From: UBA3478 sp046048095
Lineage (GTDB): Bacteria > Bacteroidota > Bacteroidia > Flavobacteriales > Flavobacteriaceae
Direction of reading: 5' to 3'
NCBI GenBank assembly: GCA_046048095.1
Contig: JBJOGS010000029.1
Coordinates: forward strand, 1 to 61,180
DNA: 61,180 bases
Positions 1 to 8,106 of the stretch are shown here, one piece after another (the first letter of the stretch is position 1; the number at the start of each line of letters is the position of its first letter). Both the position numbers and the translations under genes were made by a program. Below the pieces are notes generated by a model. The model was given only the letters and a program-made list of their open reading frames with translations, had not been told where the DNA came from and searched no databases.

Positions 1-498
1 CTTAAGGAGGTCTAAAGAAAGTAAGGTGCAACAAAAGCTAAGGCTGCGCTCGGTAACGCTGAAGGCCCCTTTCGCACGCTTAAATTTCTCATAGGGGTAA
101 TTGATTTTTTGATGCTCATCCGTGGTCACTGCTCCGATGAGGCCAGGGCGTGAAGTGGCAGTTTGATATGCGATCAATTGCTTAAACGTGTCTTTCTGAA
201 CGGTGACATCTGACTCTACAATGATGAGCGGGACATTCATCGTTATCGCCTCTTTTTGAGCTAACTGCAACACGAGTTTGTAATTAGGAGAAGGATGGCT
301 GGTCAGGGTTTCGAGATGGACGAGTTCAAAATTCGTCGCCTTCGCTGCCTCTCTAAGGCCTGCTTTTGTTTCATCGTCACTAAAATCGTCATAAACGATG
401 TGCCGAAGAGCGATTGTTGAAGCGGAAATTGCTTCGCAGGCTTCAAGGGTGTTTTGAAGGGAATTTTTTACTGGGGTAATGACGAGAGCGTTGTACAT
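1..498 (-). CDS. Glycosyltransferase family 2-like protein (partial, C-terminus off the left edge)
   Basis: Reading the minus strand from ATG at 498 gives 166 codons with no stop before the window edge. It starts MYNALVITPVKNSLQNTL, a beta strand followed by a helix as in GT-A glycosyltransferases, and later has LIIVESDVTVQKDTF, where ES-D-V sits where the DXD metal/nucleotide-sugar motif is expected. A SHPSPNYKL segment lies between them. It follows arsS by only 6 nt and is probably co-transcribed with it. The sugar donor and acceptor cannot be told. A role in arsenosugar formation is inferred from context only. Confidence 0.75.
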   Translation of the reverse strand, partial: MYNALVITPVKNSLQNTLEACEAISASTIALRHIVYDDFSDDETKAGLREAAKATNFELVHLETLTSHPSPNYKLVLQLAQKEAITMNVPLIIVESDVTVQKDTFKQLIAYQTATSRPGLIGAVTTDEHQKINYPYEKFKRAKGAFSVTERSLSFCCTLLSLDLLK

Positions 499-504
499 TT
501 TTGG

Positions 505-1554
505 CTAAGTTAAGCTGCCTTGACATGAACTACCCGCTCCAGCGGTGCACCCATAGCAGTGTTGATGCACTTGGATGGAGCGCTCTTGAAGCGCCGCCAC
601 ATCGAACTGGTCGATGTGCCTTGACGCCCCTGAAACAGGCAGGTCTAGCATTTGGTTGAAATCACAGTCGTAGAGCATTCCGTTCCATCCGACCGAAAGG
701 GTGTTGGTGCACATTACCCCTGCGAGCGTGGCAGGATTGAATGCGTCGACTAAAGTATGCATGTACTCGTCGAAATTTCCAGAGGCGACGAGGTAGTCTA
801 GAAAACGTGAAATGGGCAGGTTATTGATGCAGAATAATTGATTGAAAACGATGCCGAACTGATCGAAAAGTTTCGATTTGAAATCACGCTCTAGTTGAGA
901 TTGATCCATGGATAGAAAGGCCCCGGCGGGGTTATACACTAAATCAAGCACAAGATCAGGATGGCTTCCATATCCTAATTTATTTAGTTGCTTTAGAGCG
1001 CTAATTGATTTGTTGAAGACCCCTTCTCCGCGCTGTTTGTCAGTGCGCTTTAAACTGTAGTGAGGCAACGATGAGACCACTCTGACTTTCATTTCTTTAA
1101 AGAAACCGGGAAGCGTTTTATATGTCAGATTAGCCTCTAGAATGGTCAGGTTCGAACGCACAATAATTTCATTAACGCCCTGCCTCTTGGCCTCTGCCAC
1201 CAAATAGCGAAAGTGCGGGTTCATTTCAGGGGCACCCCCAGTAAGGTCTAGTATGTTGACCTTGGTGCGCTGAACGACGGCCAATACCTTGTTTATCGTC
1301 TCAAGGTCCATCACCTCTTTGCGGTCGGGCCCTGCATCAACATGACAATGCGCACAAACTTGGTTACAGAGGTATCCAAGGTTCACCTGAAGAATTTCAA
1401 GCTTAGAGGGCTTCAAAGGAAAGGCGTTAAGCGCTTCGAGCCGCTCTTTAAACCAAGGCAGTTCTTTCTTGACAAACGGGCCGCTTTCTAATTGTTTTAG
1501 CTGTTGGGCGGTATTAGCTAACGGGTTGGCCCTAGAGTGCAATGATTTAAGCAT
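505..1554 (-). CDS. arsS: ArsS-like radical SAM protein (arsenosugar biosynthesis)
   Basis: 349 aa. The radical SAM iron-sulfur motif CX3CX2C is visible (C63, C67, C70 in CNQVCAHC), followed by DLTGGAPEMN, the glycine-rich SAM-binding strand. The C-terminal third carries the family hallmark: GVMC...YDCDFNQML and then HCYGCTAGAGSSC (C333, C336, C344). In relatives the last Cys can be selenocysteine; here it is Cys. Family members transfer the 5'-deoxyadenosyl group of SAM to methylated arsenicals, giving arsenosugar precursors. It lies 1 nt behind the peroxidase-like gene and shares its transcript. No arsM methyltransferase is next to it in this window. Confidence 0.9.
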   Translation of the reverse strand: MLKSLHSRANPLANTAQQLKQLESGPFVKKELPWFKERLEALNAFPLKPSKLEILQVNLGYLCNQVCAHCHVDAGPDRKEVMDLETINKVLAVVQRTKVNILDLTGGAPEMNPHFRYLVAEAKRQGVNEIIVRSNLTILEANLTYKTLPGFFKEMKVRVVSSLPHYSLKRTDKQRGEGVFNKSISALKQLNKLGYGSHPDLVLDLVYNPAGAFLSMDQSQLERDFKSKLFDQFGIVFNQLFCINNLPISRFLDYLVASGNFDEYMHTLVDAFNPATLAGVMCTNTLSVGWNGMLYDCDFNQMLDLPVSGASRHIDQFDVAALQERSIQVHQHCYGCTAGAGSSCQGSLT

Positions 1555-1555
1555 G

Positions 1556-1891
1556 CTAAAGACTTAGTTTGTCATGCTTGTTCATCATCTGAACCGCGTG
1601 TACAAGGGTTGCTCCAGCCTCGATGGCCGCACCGGCGTGAACGGCCTCCATCATCTCTTCTTCACTGATACCGCGCTTTAGGCTGTCTTGAGTGTAGGCA
1701 TCTATACAATAAGGACATTTTACGACATGTGATACGGCGAGAGCAATAAGTGATTTTTCACGAGCTGAAAGTGCGCCTTCTTCGAATACTTTTTGGTAGT
1801 AAGAAAAAAATGCGTCGCCTAATGGGGCGCTCCAATCGCTGATGTTTTTGAATTTTTTTAAATCTTTTGGGTCGTAGTATGAGTCGCTCAT
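1556..1891 (-). CDS. Arsenosugar-associated AhpD/carboxymuconolactone decarboxylase-like protein
   Basis: 111 aa, a single AhpD-like helical domain. The redox motif CPYC (C59, C62) is followed by a family-type AYTQDSLKRG and an alanine/glycine-rich helix (AVHAGAAIEAGATL). AhpD-fold proteins act as thiol peroxidases or disulfide reductants. This subgroup travels with ArsS-type radical SAM genes; its exact reaction is unknown. It is the first gene of the minus-strand cluster. A -7 element TAACTTTA lies 22 nt upstream at 1914-1921, and there is no Shine-Dalgarno sequence. Confidence 0.85.
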   Translation of the reverse strand: MSDSYYDPKDLKKFKNISDWSAPLGDAFFSYYQKVFEEGALSAREKSLIALAVSHVVKCPYCIDAYTQDSLKRGISEEEMMEAVHAGAAIEAGATLVHAVQMMNKHDKLSL

Positions 1892-1913
1892 GGTTTGAGA
1901 ATTTCGTAAGCCT

Positions 1914-1921
1914 TAAAGTTA
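1914..1921 (-). promoter_or_regulatory. -7 promoter element of the ArsS cluster
   Basis: On the minus strand this reads TAACTTTA, matching the Bacteroidota -7 consensus TAnnTTTG except for the last base. It drives the peroxidase-like/ArsS/GT genes with a predicted leader of about 17 nt. It is divergent from the patatin promoter 30 bp away. Confidence 0.5.
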
Positions 1922-1951
1922 CAACCAAATTATCCCTCATCCATTATTTTC

Positions 1952-1959
1952 TAACTTTG
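1952..1959 (+). promoter_or_regulatory. -7 promoter element of the patatin gene (predicted leaderless)
   Basis: TAACTTTG is a full match to TAnnTTTG. Only four bases separate it from the GTG start at 1964, so the expected transcription start falls on or next to the start codon. Confidence 0.6.
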
Positions 1960-1963
1960 CGGG

Positions 1964-2758
1964 GTGACGAAGTCAGCTACAGAAACGGCGCTTGTACTCT
2001 CTGGCGGAGGCATTAGAGGGATGGCGCATATTGGGTTTATCAAAGCGCTACAAGAGCATGGTATCGCAATTGATCGTGTGTCTGGGGCAAGCGCGGGCGC
2101 CTTAGTAGGCGCCTTGTTTTGCAACGGAAACAGCACCGATGATATGCTCGCCTTTTTTAAAGAAACCCCGCTATTTAGATACAACTATTTCAGCATCAAC
2201 AAACCCGGGTTGATTGATACCGATCGGTATTATTCTGTGTTGAAGGGCTATTTAATGCACGACGCCTTCGAATCACTTCAGCTTCCTTTGCACGTGGCAG
2301 CCACGAATTTGCAAGAAGGTTATTTGCGCGAATTTAACAGCGGGCCTTTGATTAAGCCGTTGTTGGCTTCCGCCTCGCTTAGTCCTGTTTTTAGCCCTGT
2401 AGAGATTGAAGGACAGCTTTATGCTGACGGAGGCATCCTAAGCAATTTCCCATTAGAGTTTGTGGCAAATCGCGCTCAAAGAATTATCGGCTCAAATACC
2501 ACCGAATTGAGCAATGTATCATCACGACATTTAAAGAATGCGCTGCAAATCACAGCTCGAGTAAGCAGTCTAATGATTTATTCACGGACCAAAGAGAAGC
2601 TCGAGCGCTGCGATTTTTATATCCAACCTAAAGGACTTAAAAAGATTGGCTTCCTCGATAAATCGGGTATTGAGCAAGCCTACGAAATTGGTTACAACGA
2701 AGGATGCAAAGTGATCACGGACTTTCTTAAAAGGCAAGAAAGGCAATCCGCCGGCTAG
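1964..2758 (+). CDS. Patatin-like phospholipase family protein
   Basis: 264 aa, GTG start. The patatin catalytic dyad is complete: oxyanion hole GGGIRGM at 14-20, nucleophile elbow GASAG with Ser43, and Asp155 in DGG. The class resembles RssA/YjjU, cytoplasmic serine acyl hydrolases acting on phospholipids or other acyl esters; the substrate is not known. There is no signal peptide. The GTG was chosen because a full -7 element ends 4 nt before it. The stop overlaps the convergent reductase stop in a shared CTAG. One copy of the palindrome ATACCGATCGGTAT lies inside at 2217-2230, encoding D-T-D-R-Y. Confidence 0.85.
   Translation: MTKSATETALVLSGGGIRGMAHIGFIKALQEHGIAIDRVSGASAGALVGALFCNGNSTDDMLAFFKETPLFRYNYFSINKPGLIDTDRYYSVLKGYLMHDAFESLQLPLHVAATNLQEGYLREFNSGPLIKPLLASASLSPVFSPVEIEGQLYADGGILSNFPLEFVANRAQRIIGSNTTELSNVSSRHLKNALQITARVSSLMIYSRTKEKLERCDFYIQPKGLKKIGFLDKSGIEQAYEIGYNEGCKVITDFLKRQERQSAG
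2217..2230. repeat. Dispersed palindrome copy 1 (ATACCGATCGGTAT)
   Basis: Perfect 14-bp inverted repeat inside the patatin gene. Identical to the copy at 51057 and one base different from those at 35967 and 57482. Read in a different coding frame from those three. Confidence 0.7.
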
Positions 2759-3795
2759 ACCTCGTCAAAATCAATACTGAGCTTGGCAGAGGTCGCCTTT
2801 GCTTGACAGCTGAGCAAATATCCTTGCTCGATCTCTTTGTCTGTGAGTACTTGGTTTCGCTCCATGGCCGCGCTTCCTTCAGTGATTTTACAGATACAAC
2901 TGCTACAGGTTCCGCCTTGGCACGAGTATGGGGCGTCAATACCTTCTTCTAGTAACAAGTCGAGCACAAACTCGTTTGCATCCCCGTGAACAGTATACGT
3001 TTGGTTGTCTAACTGCACGGTGATCTCCACTGCCCCTTCGGTGGCCACTTCATTCACCTCGGACGAAGCTGTGAATAGCTCAAACCTAATAGATGCTTCG
3101 GGCATGCCCGAAGCACTTAAGACCGCTTTGGATTCATGAATCATCGCCTCTGGACCGCACAAGTAGGCGAGATCAAAAGCGTCGATTCCTCCTGAAGCTT
3201 TCGTGCTGTGGTGAATGACTGCTTTATCGATGCGACCGAAATAATCACCATCGTTCTTGCGCGAAAAGATTTGTTTTATCGTAAGTCTTTCTGGAAATCG
3301 TTCTTGAAGTTCTTGAAGCACTGATGCGTACATCACATTTGATGCGTCGGTGTTGCCATAGAGAAGCAATAGGCTGCTGCGCTCTTGGGTTTCTAATAAG
3401 GAGCGAGCGATGCTGAGTACTGGAGTAATTCCGCTTCCTGCGGCTAGGGCTAACACCTTACTGCCCTCTGGGGCGGTGTATGTAAAACGCCCTTCAGGGG
3501 CAGAGACTCGAAGCACCTCTCCGGCTTTTAACTGCCGATTAGCGATCGCTGAAAAAAGCGCTCCTTTGTCGAGCTCTTTGATGCCGAGTTGAAGCGTTTC
3601 TTGTCCGGGTAAGTTTGATAGCGAATAAGACCTTCTTAATTCTTGCCCTTCTTGAGTGGTGTAATTTATCGTGATGTATTGACCAGGAACGAACTGAAAA
3701 ACGGACGTTAGCTCGCTAGGAATCTTAAGCTGTACGTTTACCGCCTTTGATGTAAGTCGATCCACTGAATGAATCACTAGGTCGTAAAACTGCAT
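2755..3795 (-). CDS. PaaE-like oxidoreductase (FAD/NAD(P)H plus 2Fe-2S ferredoxin domain)
   Basis: 346 aa. Order of parts: FAD-binding barrel with RSYS (55-58); NAD(P)-binding domain with GSGITP (120-125) and CGPE (213-216); C-terminal plant-type ferredoxin domain with C292, C297, C300 and C330 (CX4CX2CX29C). This order is that of PaaE and related ring-oxygenase reductases, which pass electrons from NADPH through FAD and 2Fe-2S to an oxygenase. No paa genes are nearby, so a general ferredoxin reductase role is equally possible. It is a single-gene unit with a -7 element at 3813-3820. Confidence 0.85.
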   Translation of the reverse strand: MQFYDLVIHSVDRLTSKAVNVQLKIPSELTSVFQFVPGQYITINYTTQEGQELRRSYSLSNLPGQETLQLGIKELDKGALFSAIANRQLKAGEVLRVSAPEGRFTYTAPEGSKVLALAAGSGITPVLSIARSLLETQERSSLLLLYGNTDASNVMYASVLQELQERFPERLTIKQIFSRKNDGDYFGRIDKAVIHHSTKASGGIDAFDLAYLCGPEAMIHESKAVLSASGMPEASIRFELFTASSEVNEVATEGAVEITVQLDNQTYTVHGDANEFVLDLLLEEGIDAPYSCQGGTCSSCICKITEGSAAMERNQVLTDKEIEQGYLLSCQAKATSAKLSIDFDEV

Positions 3796-3812
3796 AAGTC
3801 GAAATTTAGATG

Positions 3813-3820
3813 CAAAAGTA
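3813..3820 (-). promoter_or_regulatory. -7 promoter element of the PaaE-like reductase
   Basis: Minus strand TACTTTTG, a full match to TAnnTTTG, 17 nt before the ATG at 3795. Confidence 0.55.
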
Positions 3821-3856
3821 CAAACTGTGAAGGTTTCTTATTCGCACAACTCCGTT

Positions 3857-3864
3857 TACCTTTG
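3857..3864 (+). promoter_or_regulatory. -7 promoter element of the porW-like gene (predicted leaderless)
   Basis: TACCTTTG, a full match to the consensus, five bases before the ATG at 3870. The expected transcription start coincides with the start codon. Confidence 0.6.
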
Positions 3865-3869
3865 ATCTT

Positions 3870-6038
3870 ATGGGGGTAAATTTTGTTCGGATTTACGGGG
3901 TGCTGTTGCTAGGTATTTTAGCCTCTTCTTGTGCTGTTTCACCTAAGTTGCGATCATCGGCAATCCAAGAGATCAGCGCCAATTATAACGTGCTGTTTCA
4001 TGGCGAAGAATCACTGAGCCAAGCCATTCAAGCCTTAGATAGCATGGAAGAAGATTACGGCCTTTCTCTTTCATTTCTAGCGCCCTCGTTGAGAGCGGGT
4101 GTGAGAGATAGTTCGATTTTTGATCTTTTAGATCGTGCTGAAACTAAGGCCGTTAAGGCCATACAGAAGCACAGCGTGATGCGCGACAAGGTCGAATTTA
4201 ATAAACACATTCCTCGTGCGTATAACCTTCTTGGAATGGCTCGGTTGCTCAGAGCAGCGCCCTACGAAGCCATAGAGGCTTTTGAAAAGGCAAAGACGTT
4301 AGCACCTTCTCGCGAACAGCTCGACCGGGCGAACTGGGGCCTTGCTCTGGCAAGATATCATTTAGGCAATTCAGAAGTGGCGCTAGACCACCTGCGATCG
4401 CTTCAGCTGAGCCTAAAATCAAGACGTCTTTCAGAAGAGGTGAACTTGCTCATCTTTGAGATTACACGCACGACCTCACCTGAGTCACTAGAAGCACTTT
4501 TAGATCGTGCAATCGAGAAAGGAGCACTAAAATCATTTTCTGTGCGATCTGTGTACGCAATGGCTCAAGCCTATGAGGCAATGGCACAGATCGAAAAGGC
4601 GAAGCGACTTTATACACACGCTTCTCGAACCAAAGGGTATGCCAATGCGCGGTTCCGGACCCTTGCGTCGCTCAGGCTGGCAACGCTTTCAGCAACAGAC
4701 TCTTTGGAGCTCTTTAGACGACTGGCCAAAATTGAAAGTCGCTGGAGCAACTATGATCAGCGCTTTTATGTGGATCACGAAAGAGGCCAATGGTTTTTGA
4801 ACCAAGCGCTAAGTTATGAGAACGACAGCGTATCAGCCCTAGCTGAACAACGAGCTTTAACAGCCTTTAGTCGCTCAAATGCCACGGCAACTGAACGGGT
4901 GCAGGCGCTGAATTACGAACTTTTGGCTCAACACTTTTTTGCGCAGAAAGATTACTCGGTCGCTTATGCATTCTACGACACCTTGGTAGGCGGATTTTCA
5001 AATCGGTTAGTAAGACGCCCAGCAACCTCGAACGAACTGTTGAGTAAGCTGAATAGGTATCTCGAAGTCACTGCGGCACTAGGCATTTCAGACAGCCTGC
5101 TTACAATGAACAAGCAAAGTGTCTTAGAAAGCGCGCAAGACGAGATGCTTACCTTGATGCCGCTCATGGAAAATAGTGTGCGATCTTCAAAGGGGCCTAG
5201 TTTGATGGCGGCTTTGCGCGACGAAAAGGCAGCGCTGTCTATTGAGGCTGCCGGATTATTGGCTTATGATTTTGAAGACCTCCAGGGGGCGGTGGCGCTT
5301 TTAGTTCCGCTTACAGCGAGCGACTTCTCGAATGAAATCAGGGCCGCGGCTCTTTATCGTTTGCACCAGGCGTATATGTTGTTTGAAAAAAAGGATCAGG
5401 CCCAGCAGTATGCGAGCGCCCTGCTCGATGAGCATCCGAACAGTATTTACATGCTTTATTTAAATTCCGCCGAGGTGGCGGTTGGGCCTTTAGAGGCGCA
5501 ATTGGCTGATTACTTTGCAGCGTATCGATTTCACGAGGCCTATAACTTGTTAGAAAAGGCCTATCAAGAACGCCTTCCGCTAGGGCCTGAAAGCTTACTT
5601 ATGGCAGCCATGATTGAAGCGCAATTGTTTGGGACTGCAAGGTATGTCTCGCGCCTTGAAGAAATCAAACAGGTGTTCAGAAATACTTGGGCCCAACGAG
5701 AGGCCACAAGGCTTATCGAAGAAGTAGCTGAAATTCAAAAGGCTGAAAATGTTCAATCTGAGCGTTATGCTTTAGTGTTTTATTCTGATGAACAGACCCT
5801 TGAGAAAACAAGAGAGTTAGCAGCTCAAAAGTTGCGCGAGCAGAATTACGATCTTAGCGCAGTGATCGATCCGTTTGATCAACAATCGAGTTATTTGGTT
5901 GTCGGATGGTTTGCGAGTGAGGCTTATGCTGATGCATTCTATAAGCGCAATGCACCAGAGTTAAAGTTGCAGAGGCACATTATTATTTCTCAAGAGCGCT
6001 ATCTCTCAGCTCAATGGGACAAAACCCCCTTATTTTGA
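3870..6038 (+). CDS. porW: PorW/SprE-type TPR lipoprotein of the type IX secretion system
   Basis: 722 aa. The N-terminus is a lipoprotein signal with lipobox LASSC (Cys21). It is followed by a family-like opening (NYNVLFHGEESLSQAI), an acidic stretch, then AETKAVKAIQKHS and helical repeats of TPR type (for example RAYNLLGMARLL and EAIEAFEKA at about 110-140). Overall length and layout fit PorW of Porphyromonas and SprE of gliding Flavobacteria, which help link the secretion motor to the outer-membrane translocon. The call rests on recognition of the N-terminal region and architecture. The 3' end overlaps the next gene by 25 nt, tying it to the ATP synthase genes. Confidence 0.75.
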   Translation: MGVNFVRIYGVLLLGILASSCAVSPKLRSSAIQEISANYNVLFHGEESLSQAIQALDSMEEDYGLSLSFLAPSLRAGVRDSSIFDLLDRAETKAVKAIQKHSVMRDKVEFNKHIPRAYNLLGMARLLRAAPYEAIEAFEKAKTLAPSREQLDRANWGLALARYHLGNSEVALDHLRSLQLSLKSRRLSEEVNLLIFEITRTTSPESLEALLDRAIEKGALKSFSVRSVYAMAQAYEAMAQIEKAKRLYTHASRTKGYANARFRTLASLRLATLSATDSLELFRRLAKIESRWSNYDQRFYVDHERGQWFLNQALSYENDSVSALAEQRALTAFSRSNATATERVQALNYELLAQHFFAQKDYSVAYAFYDTLVGGFSNRLVRRPATSNELLSKLNRYLEVTAALGISDSLLTMNKQSVLESAQDEMLTLMPLMENSVRSSKGPSLMAALRDEKAALSIEAAGLLAYDFEDLQGAVALLVPLTASDFSNEIRAAALYRLHQAYMLFEKKDQAQQYASALLDEHPNSIYMLYLNSAEVAVGPLEAQLADYFAAYRFHEAYNLLEKAYQERLPLGPESLLMAAMIEAQLFGTARYVSRLEEIKQVFRNTWAQREATRLIEEVAEIQKAENVQSERYALVFYSDEQTLEKTRELAAQKLREQNYDLSAVIDPFDQQSSYLVVGWFASEAYADAFYKRNAPELKLQRHIIISQERYLSAQWDKTPLF

Positions 6039-6247
6039 ACTCGAATCGATTTAATAAGGCCATAAAATACAGTGGAATTGCTATACAAATGGCAGTGACG
6101 ATAGCCCTTTGTAATGCCATCGGAAAGTGGGCTGCTGTGCGGTTTGGACAAGAATGGTTGGTTTCAGCCCTCACTCTTTTCGGTATTTTTGGAGCGATGG
6201 CCTTAGTGATCGTACAAGTCATTAGGGACCAAAAAGAATCAGAATGA
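6014..6247 (+). CDS. AtpZ/AtpI-like small membrane protein
   Basis: 77 aa with two predicted transmembrane helices (about 21-38 and 46-68) joined by a short turn, as in AtpZ/AtpI proteins. These accompany F-type ATP synthase operons and are implicated in c-ring assembly or cation supply. The position just before atpB supports the call. The ATG at 6014 lies within the end of porW; a later Met (codon at 6089) is possible but would remove part of the first helix. Confidence 0.7.
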   Translation: MGQNPLILNSNRFNKAIKYSGIAIQMAVTIALCNAIGKWAAVRFGQEWLVSALTLFGIFGAMALVIVQVIRDQKESE

Positions 6248-6531
6248 TAAAGGCCTCCATGACCGCGTTTATCGTGTTTTTTGCACTGACCACAGCATTG
6301 GTTATACTGGGCTTGTACCTGCTCAAGCGCAAAAAGCGCATGAGTTATTTGGGTCCCGTCTATCTTGGGACGATGCTGTTGAAGATGGTGTTGTTTGGTT
6401 TGATCTTCTATCCCTTTTTGGTCGATTTAGAGTTCATGTCTAAGCTTGAAAGAGCTCAACCGCTCATACCGCTTTTCGCTACACTTTTTTTAGAAGTAGT
6501 GGCGGTGAATAAAATGCTTAAGGACAGCTAA
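6244..6531 (+). CDS. Small membrane protein upstream of atpB (DUF6168-like)
   Basis: 95 aa with three predicted hydrophobic segments (about 5-25, 36-58, 72-90) and a basic loop LKRKKRMSY. It overlaps the atpZ-like stop by 4 nt (ATGA). A small protein of this type is typical between atpZ and atpB in flavobacterial genomes, and I take it to be that family. No function is known; a role in ATP synthase assembly is only inferred from position. Confidence 0.6.
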   Translation: MIKASMTAFIVFFALTTALVILGLYLLKRKKRMSYLGPVYLGTMLLKMVLFGLIFYPFLVDLEFMSKLERAQPLIPLFATLFLEVVAVNKMLKDS

Positions 6532-6585
6532 AAAGACGCTAGCTTAAAACTTTATTTGAGGACTGTTTTAGTTGATGATAATGCA

Positions 6586-6593
6586 TATCTTTG
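6586..6593 (+). promoter_or_regulatory. -7 promoter element of the atpB operon
   Basis: TATCTTTG, a full match to TAnnTTTG, 39 nt before the atpB ATG. It gives a leader of roughly 35 nt, one of the longer leaders in the window. Confidence 0.55.
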
Positions 6594-6620
6594 CCGAAAT
6601 TTTAACAAAAGTTCCCCTTA

Positions 6621-6627
6621 AAAGGAG
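6621..6627 (+). promoter_or_regulatory. Strong Shine-Dalgarno sequence before atpB
   Basis: AAAGGAG ends 5 nt before the atpB ATG, a textbook Shine-Dalgarno spacing. Almost no other gene in the window has one, as expected for Bacteroidota, whose ribosomes hide the anti-SD. The bases CCTT just upstream could pair with the AAGG and mask it. Confidence 0.55.
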
Positions 6628-6632
6628 TTTTA

Positions 6633-7853
6633 ATGAAGTCGAGAAGCCGTTCTTTATCCGCCCTCTTTTTTGTACTCTTGATTGCGCTTTTGCCTTTAGA
6701 AATGAAGGCCGCCACGCTCACTTTTAACAGTGACAACGCTCCGGCTCAAAGCGAAGAAGGAGCAGTAGACACTCAAGAAAAAATCTCGGCCTATATCGAG
6801 CACCACATTAAAGACGCGCACGACTTTCATTTGTTTTCTTACAATGATGCCGAAGGACACAGAAAACACGTAGGCTTTCCGCTTCCGGTCATCGTCTACA
6901 CCTCTCAGGGATTGCGCGCGTTTACGTCTTCTGAGTTTCACCATGACGATAGTGGCCACCACGTGGTAGAGAAAGAAGGGGTGAGACTAGTTAAGTACCA
7001 CGAAAAAATATATGAGTTAAATCAAGGTGAATCTGCTCTTTCTTTTGGAGAGGATGCGCATCACCAAACATCATCGACTTCATTGTCAGATGAACTATCC
7101 TCGATTGCAGAGACTGAGCAGTTCGATGCTTCTCACCATCCAGTAAATGCACACGCGGTACTCGATCTCTCGATTACCAAAAGCGTCTTTGGATTTCTGT
7201 TGGTCTCTTTGCTGTTACTCGTTGGTTTTAGATCATTGGCCAATCAATATAAAAAACGGGCTATTCCCGTAGGTTTTGGCCGCGTATTAGAACCTCTAGT
7301 ACTTTACGTCAGAGACGAGATTGCCAGACCTAATATTGGCGAAAAGCATTACAAACGGTTTACAGGATTTTTGTTGACAGTTTTTTTCTTTATTTGGGCC
7401 TCTAATCTCTTAGGCTTAACGCCTCTTGGATTCAATATTACAGGCCAGTTAGCAGTAACTTTTACCCTTGCCCTGTTTACCTACATCATTACCCAGTTCA
7501 GTGGCAATAAAGATTATTGGAAACACATCTTTTGGATGCCCGGCGTTCCGGCTCCGATGAAAATCATTTTGGCGCCGATTGAATTGCTCGGAACCATCAC
7601 CAAGCCCTTCTCTTTGATGATTCGTCTATTTGCGAACATTTCTGCAGGGCACATTGTGGTGATGAGTTTAATTTCAATTGCCATCATCATGAAAAGTAGC
7701 ATGGGAGCAGTCGGAGCCACGGCTTTGTCATTTGCTCTTTCATTCTTTTTGACTTTGATCGAATTATTAGTGGCGTTTTTGCAGGCCTATATTTTTACGA
7801 TGCTATCTGCTTTGTTCATTGGCATGGCGGTGCAAGAACACGACCACCACTAA
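6633..7853 (+). CDS. atpB: ATP synthase F0 subunit a
   Basis: 406 aa. A cleavable-looking signal peptide (1-26) is followed by a long soluble region (about 27-175) and then the usual membrane domain. The essential half-channel arginine is R331 in MIRLFANISAGH, with the last-helix pattern IELLVAFLQAYIF after it. The extra soluble region is typical of Bacteroidota AtpB. Here it holds 16 histidines between 57 and 174, many in pairs, and the C-terminus ends HDHH. First gene of the atpBEFHAG operon; start fixed by a Shine-Dalgarno sequence. Confidence 0.95.
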   Translation: MKSRSRSLSALFFVLLIALLPLEMKAATLTFNSDNAPAQSEEGAVDTQEKISAYIEHHIKDAHDFHLFSYNDAEGHRKHVGFPLPVIVYTSQGLRAFTSSEFHHDDSGHHVVEKEGVRLVKYHEKIYELNQGESALSFGEDAHHQTSSTSLSDELSSIAETEQFDASHHPVNAHAVLDLSITKSVFGFLLVSLLLLVGFRSLANQYKKRAIPVGFGRVLEPLVLYVRDEIARPNIGEKHYKRFTGFLLTVFFFIWASNLLGLTPLGFNITGQLAVTFTLALFTYIITQFSGNKDYWKHIFWMPGVPAPMKIILAPIELLGTITKPFSLMIRLFANISAGHIVVMSLISIAIIMKSSMGAVGATALSFALSFFLTLIELLVAFLQAYIFTMLSALFIGMAVQEHDHH

Positions 7854-7889
7854 CCTTTTAATTAATGTTTAATCTTTAGTTTTTTAGTT

Positions 7890-8084
7890 ATGACAATTCC
7901 AAATTTAGTAGGTGCCGGATTAATTGTGATTGGTGCTGGTATTGGTCTTGGCCAAATCGGAGGTAGAGCGATGGAAGGTATTGCTCGTCAGCCTGAGGCT
8001 ACCGGAAAAATCCAGACAGCGATGATCATTATTGCAGCATTATTGGAAGGTTTGGCTTTTGGAGCCCTTTTCTTAGGAAAATAA
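7890..8084 (+). CDS. atpE: ATP synthase F0 subunit c
   Basis: 64 aa, two-helix hairpin. The ion-carrying carboxylate is E53 in AALLEGLAF, and the polar loop is ARQPEA at 32-37. Residue 54 after the glutamate is Gly rather than Ser/Thr, so the complete sodium-binding signature is missing and proton coupling is more likely. It lies 36 nt after atpB. A 9-bp stem-loop follows the stop (8107-8129) and may set the higher c-subunit yield. Confidence 0.95.
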   Translation: MTIPNLVGAGLIVIGAGIGLGQIGGRAMEGIARQPEATGKIQTAMIIIAALLEGLAFGALFLGK

Positions 8085-8106
8085 ACCTTAAAAATGAGAA
8101 GCTGGT

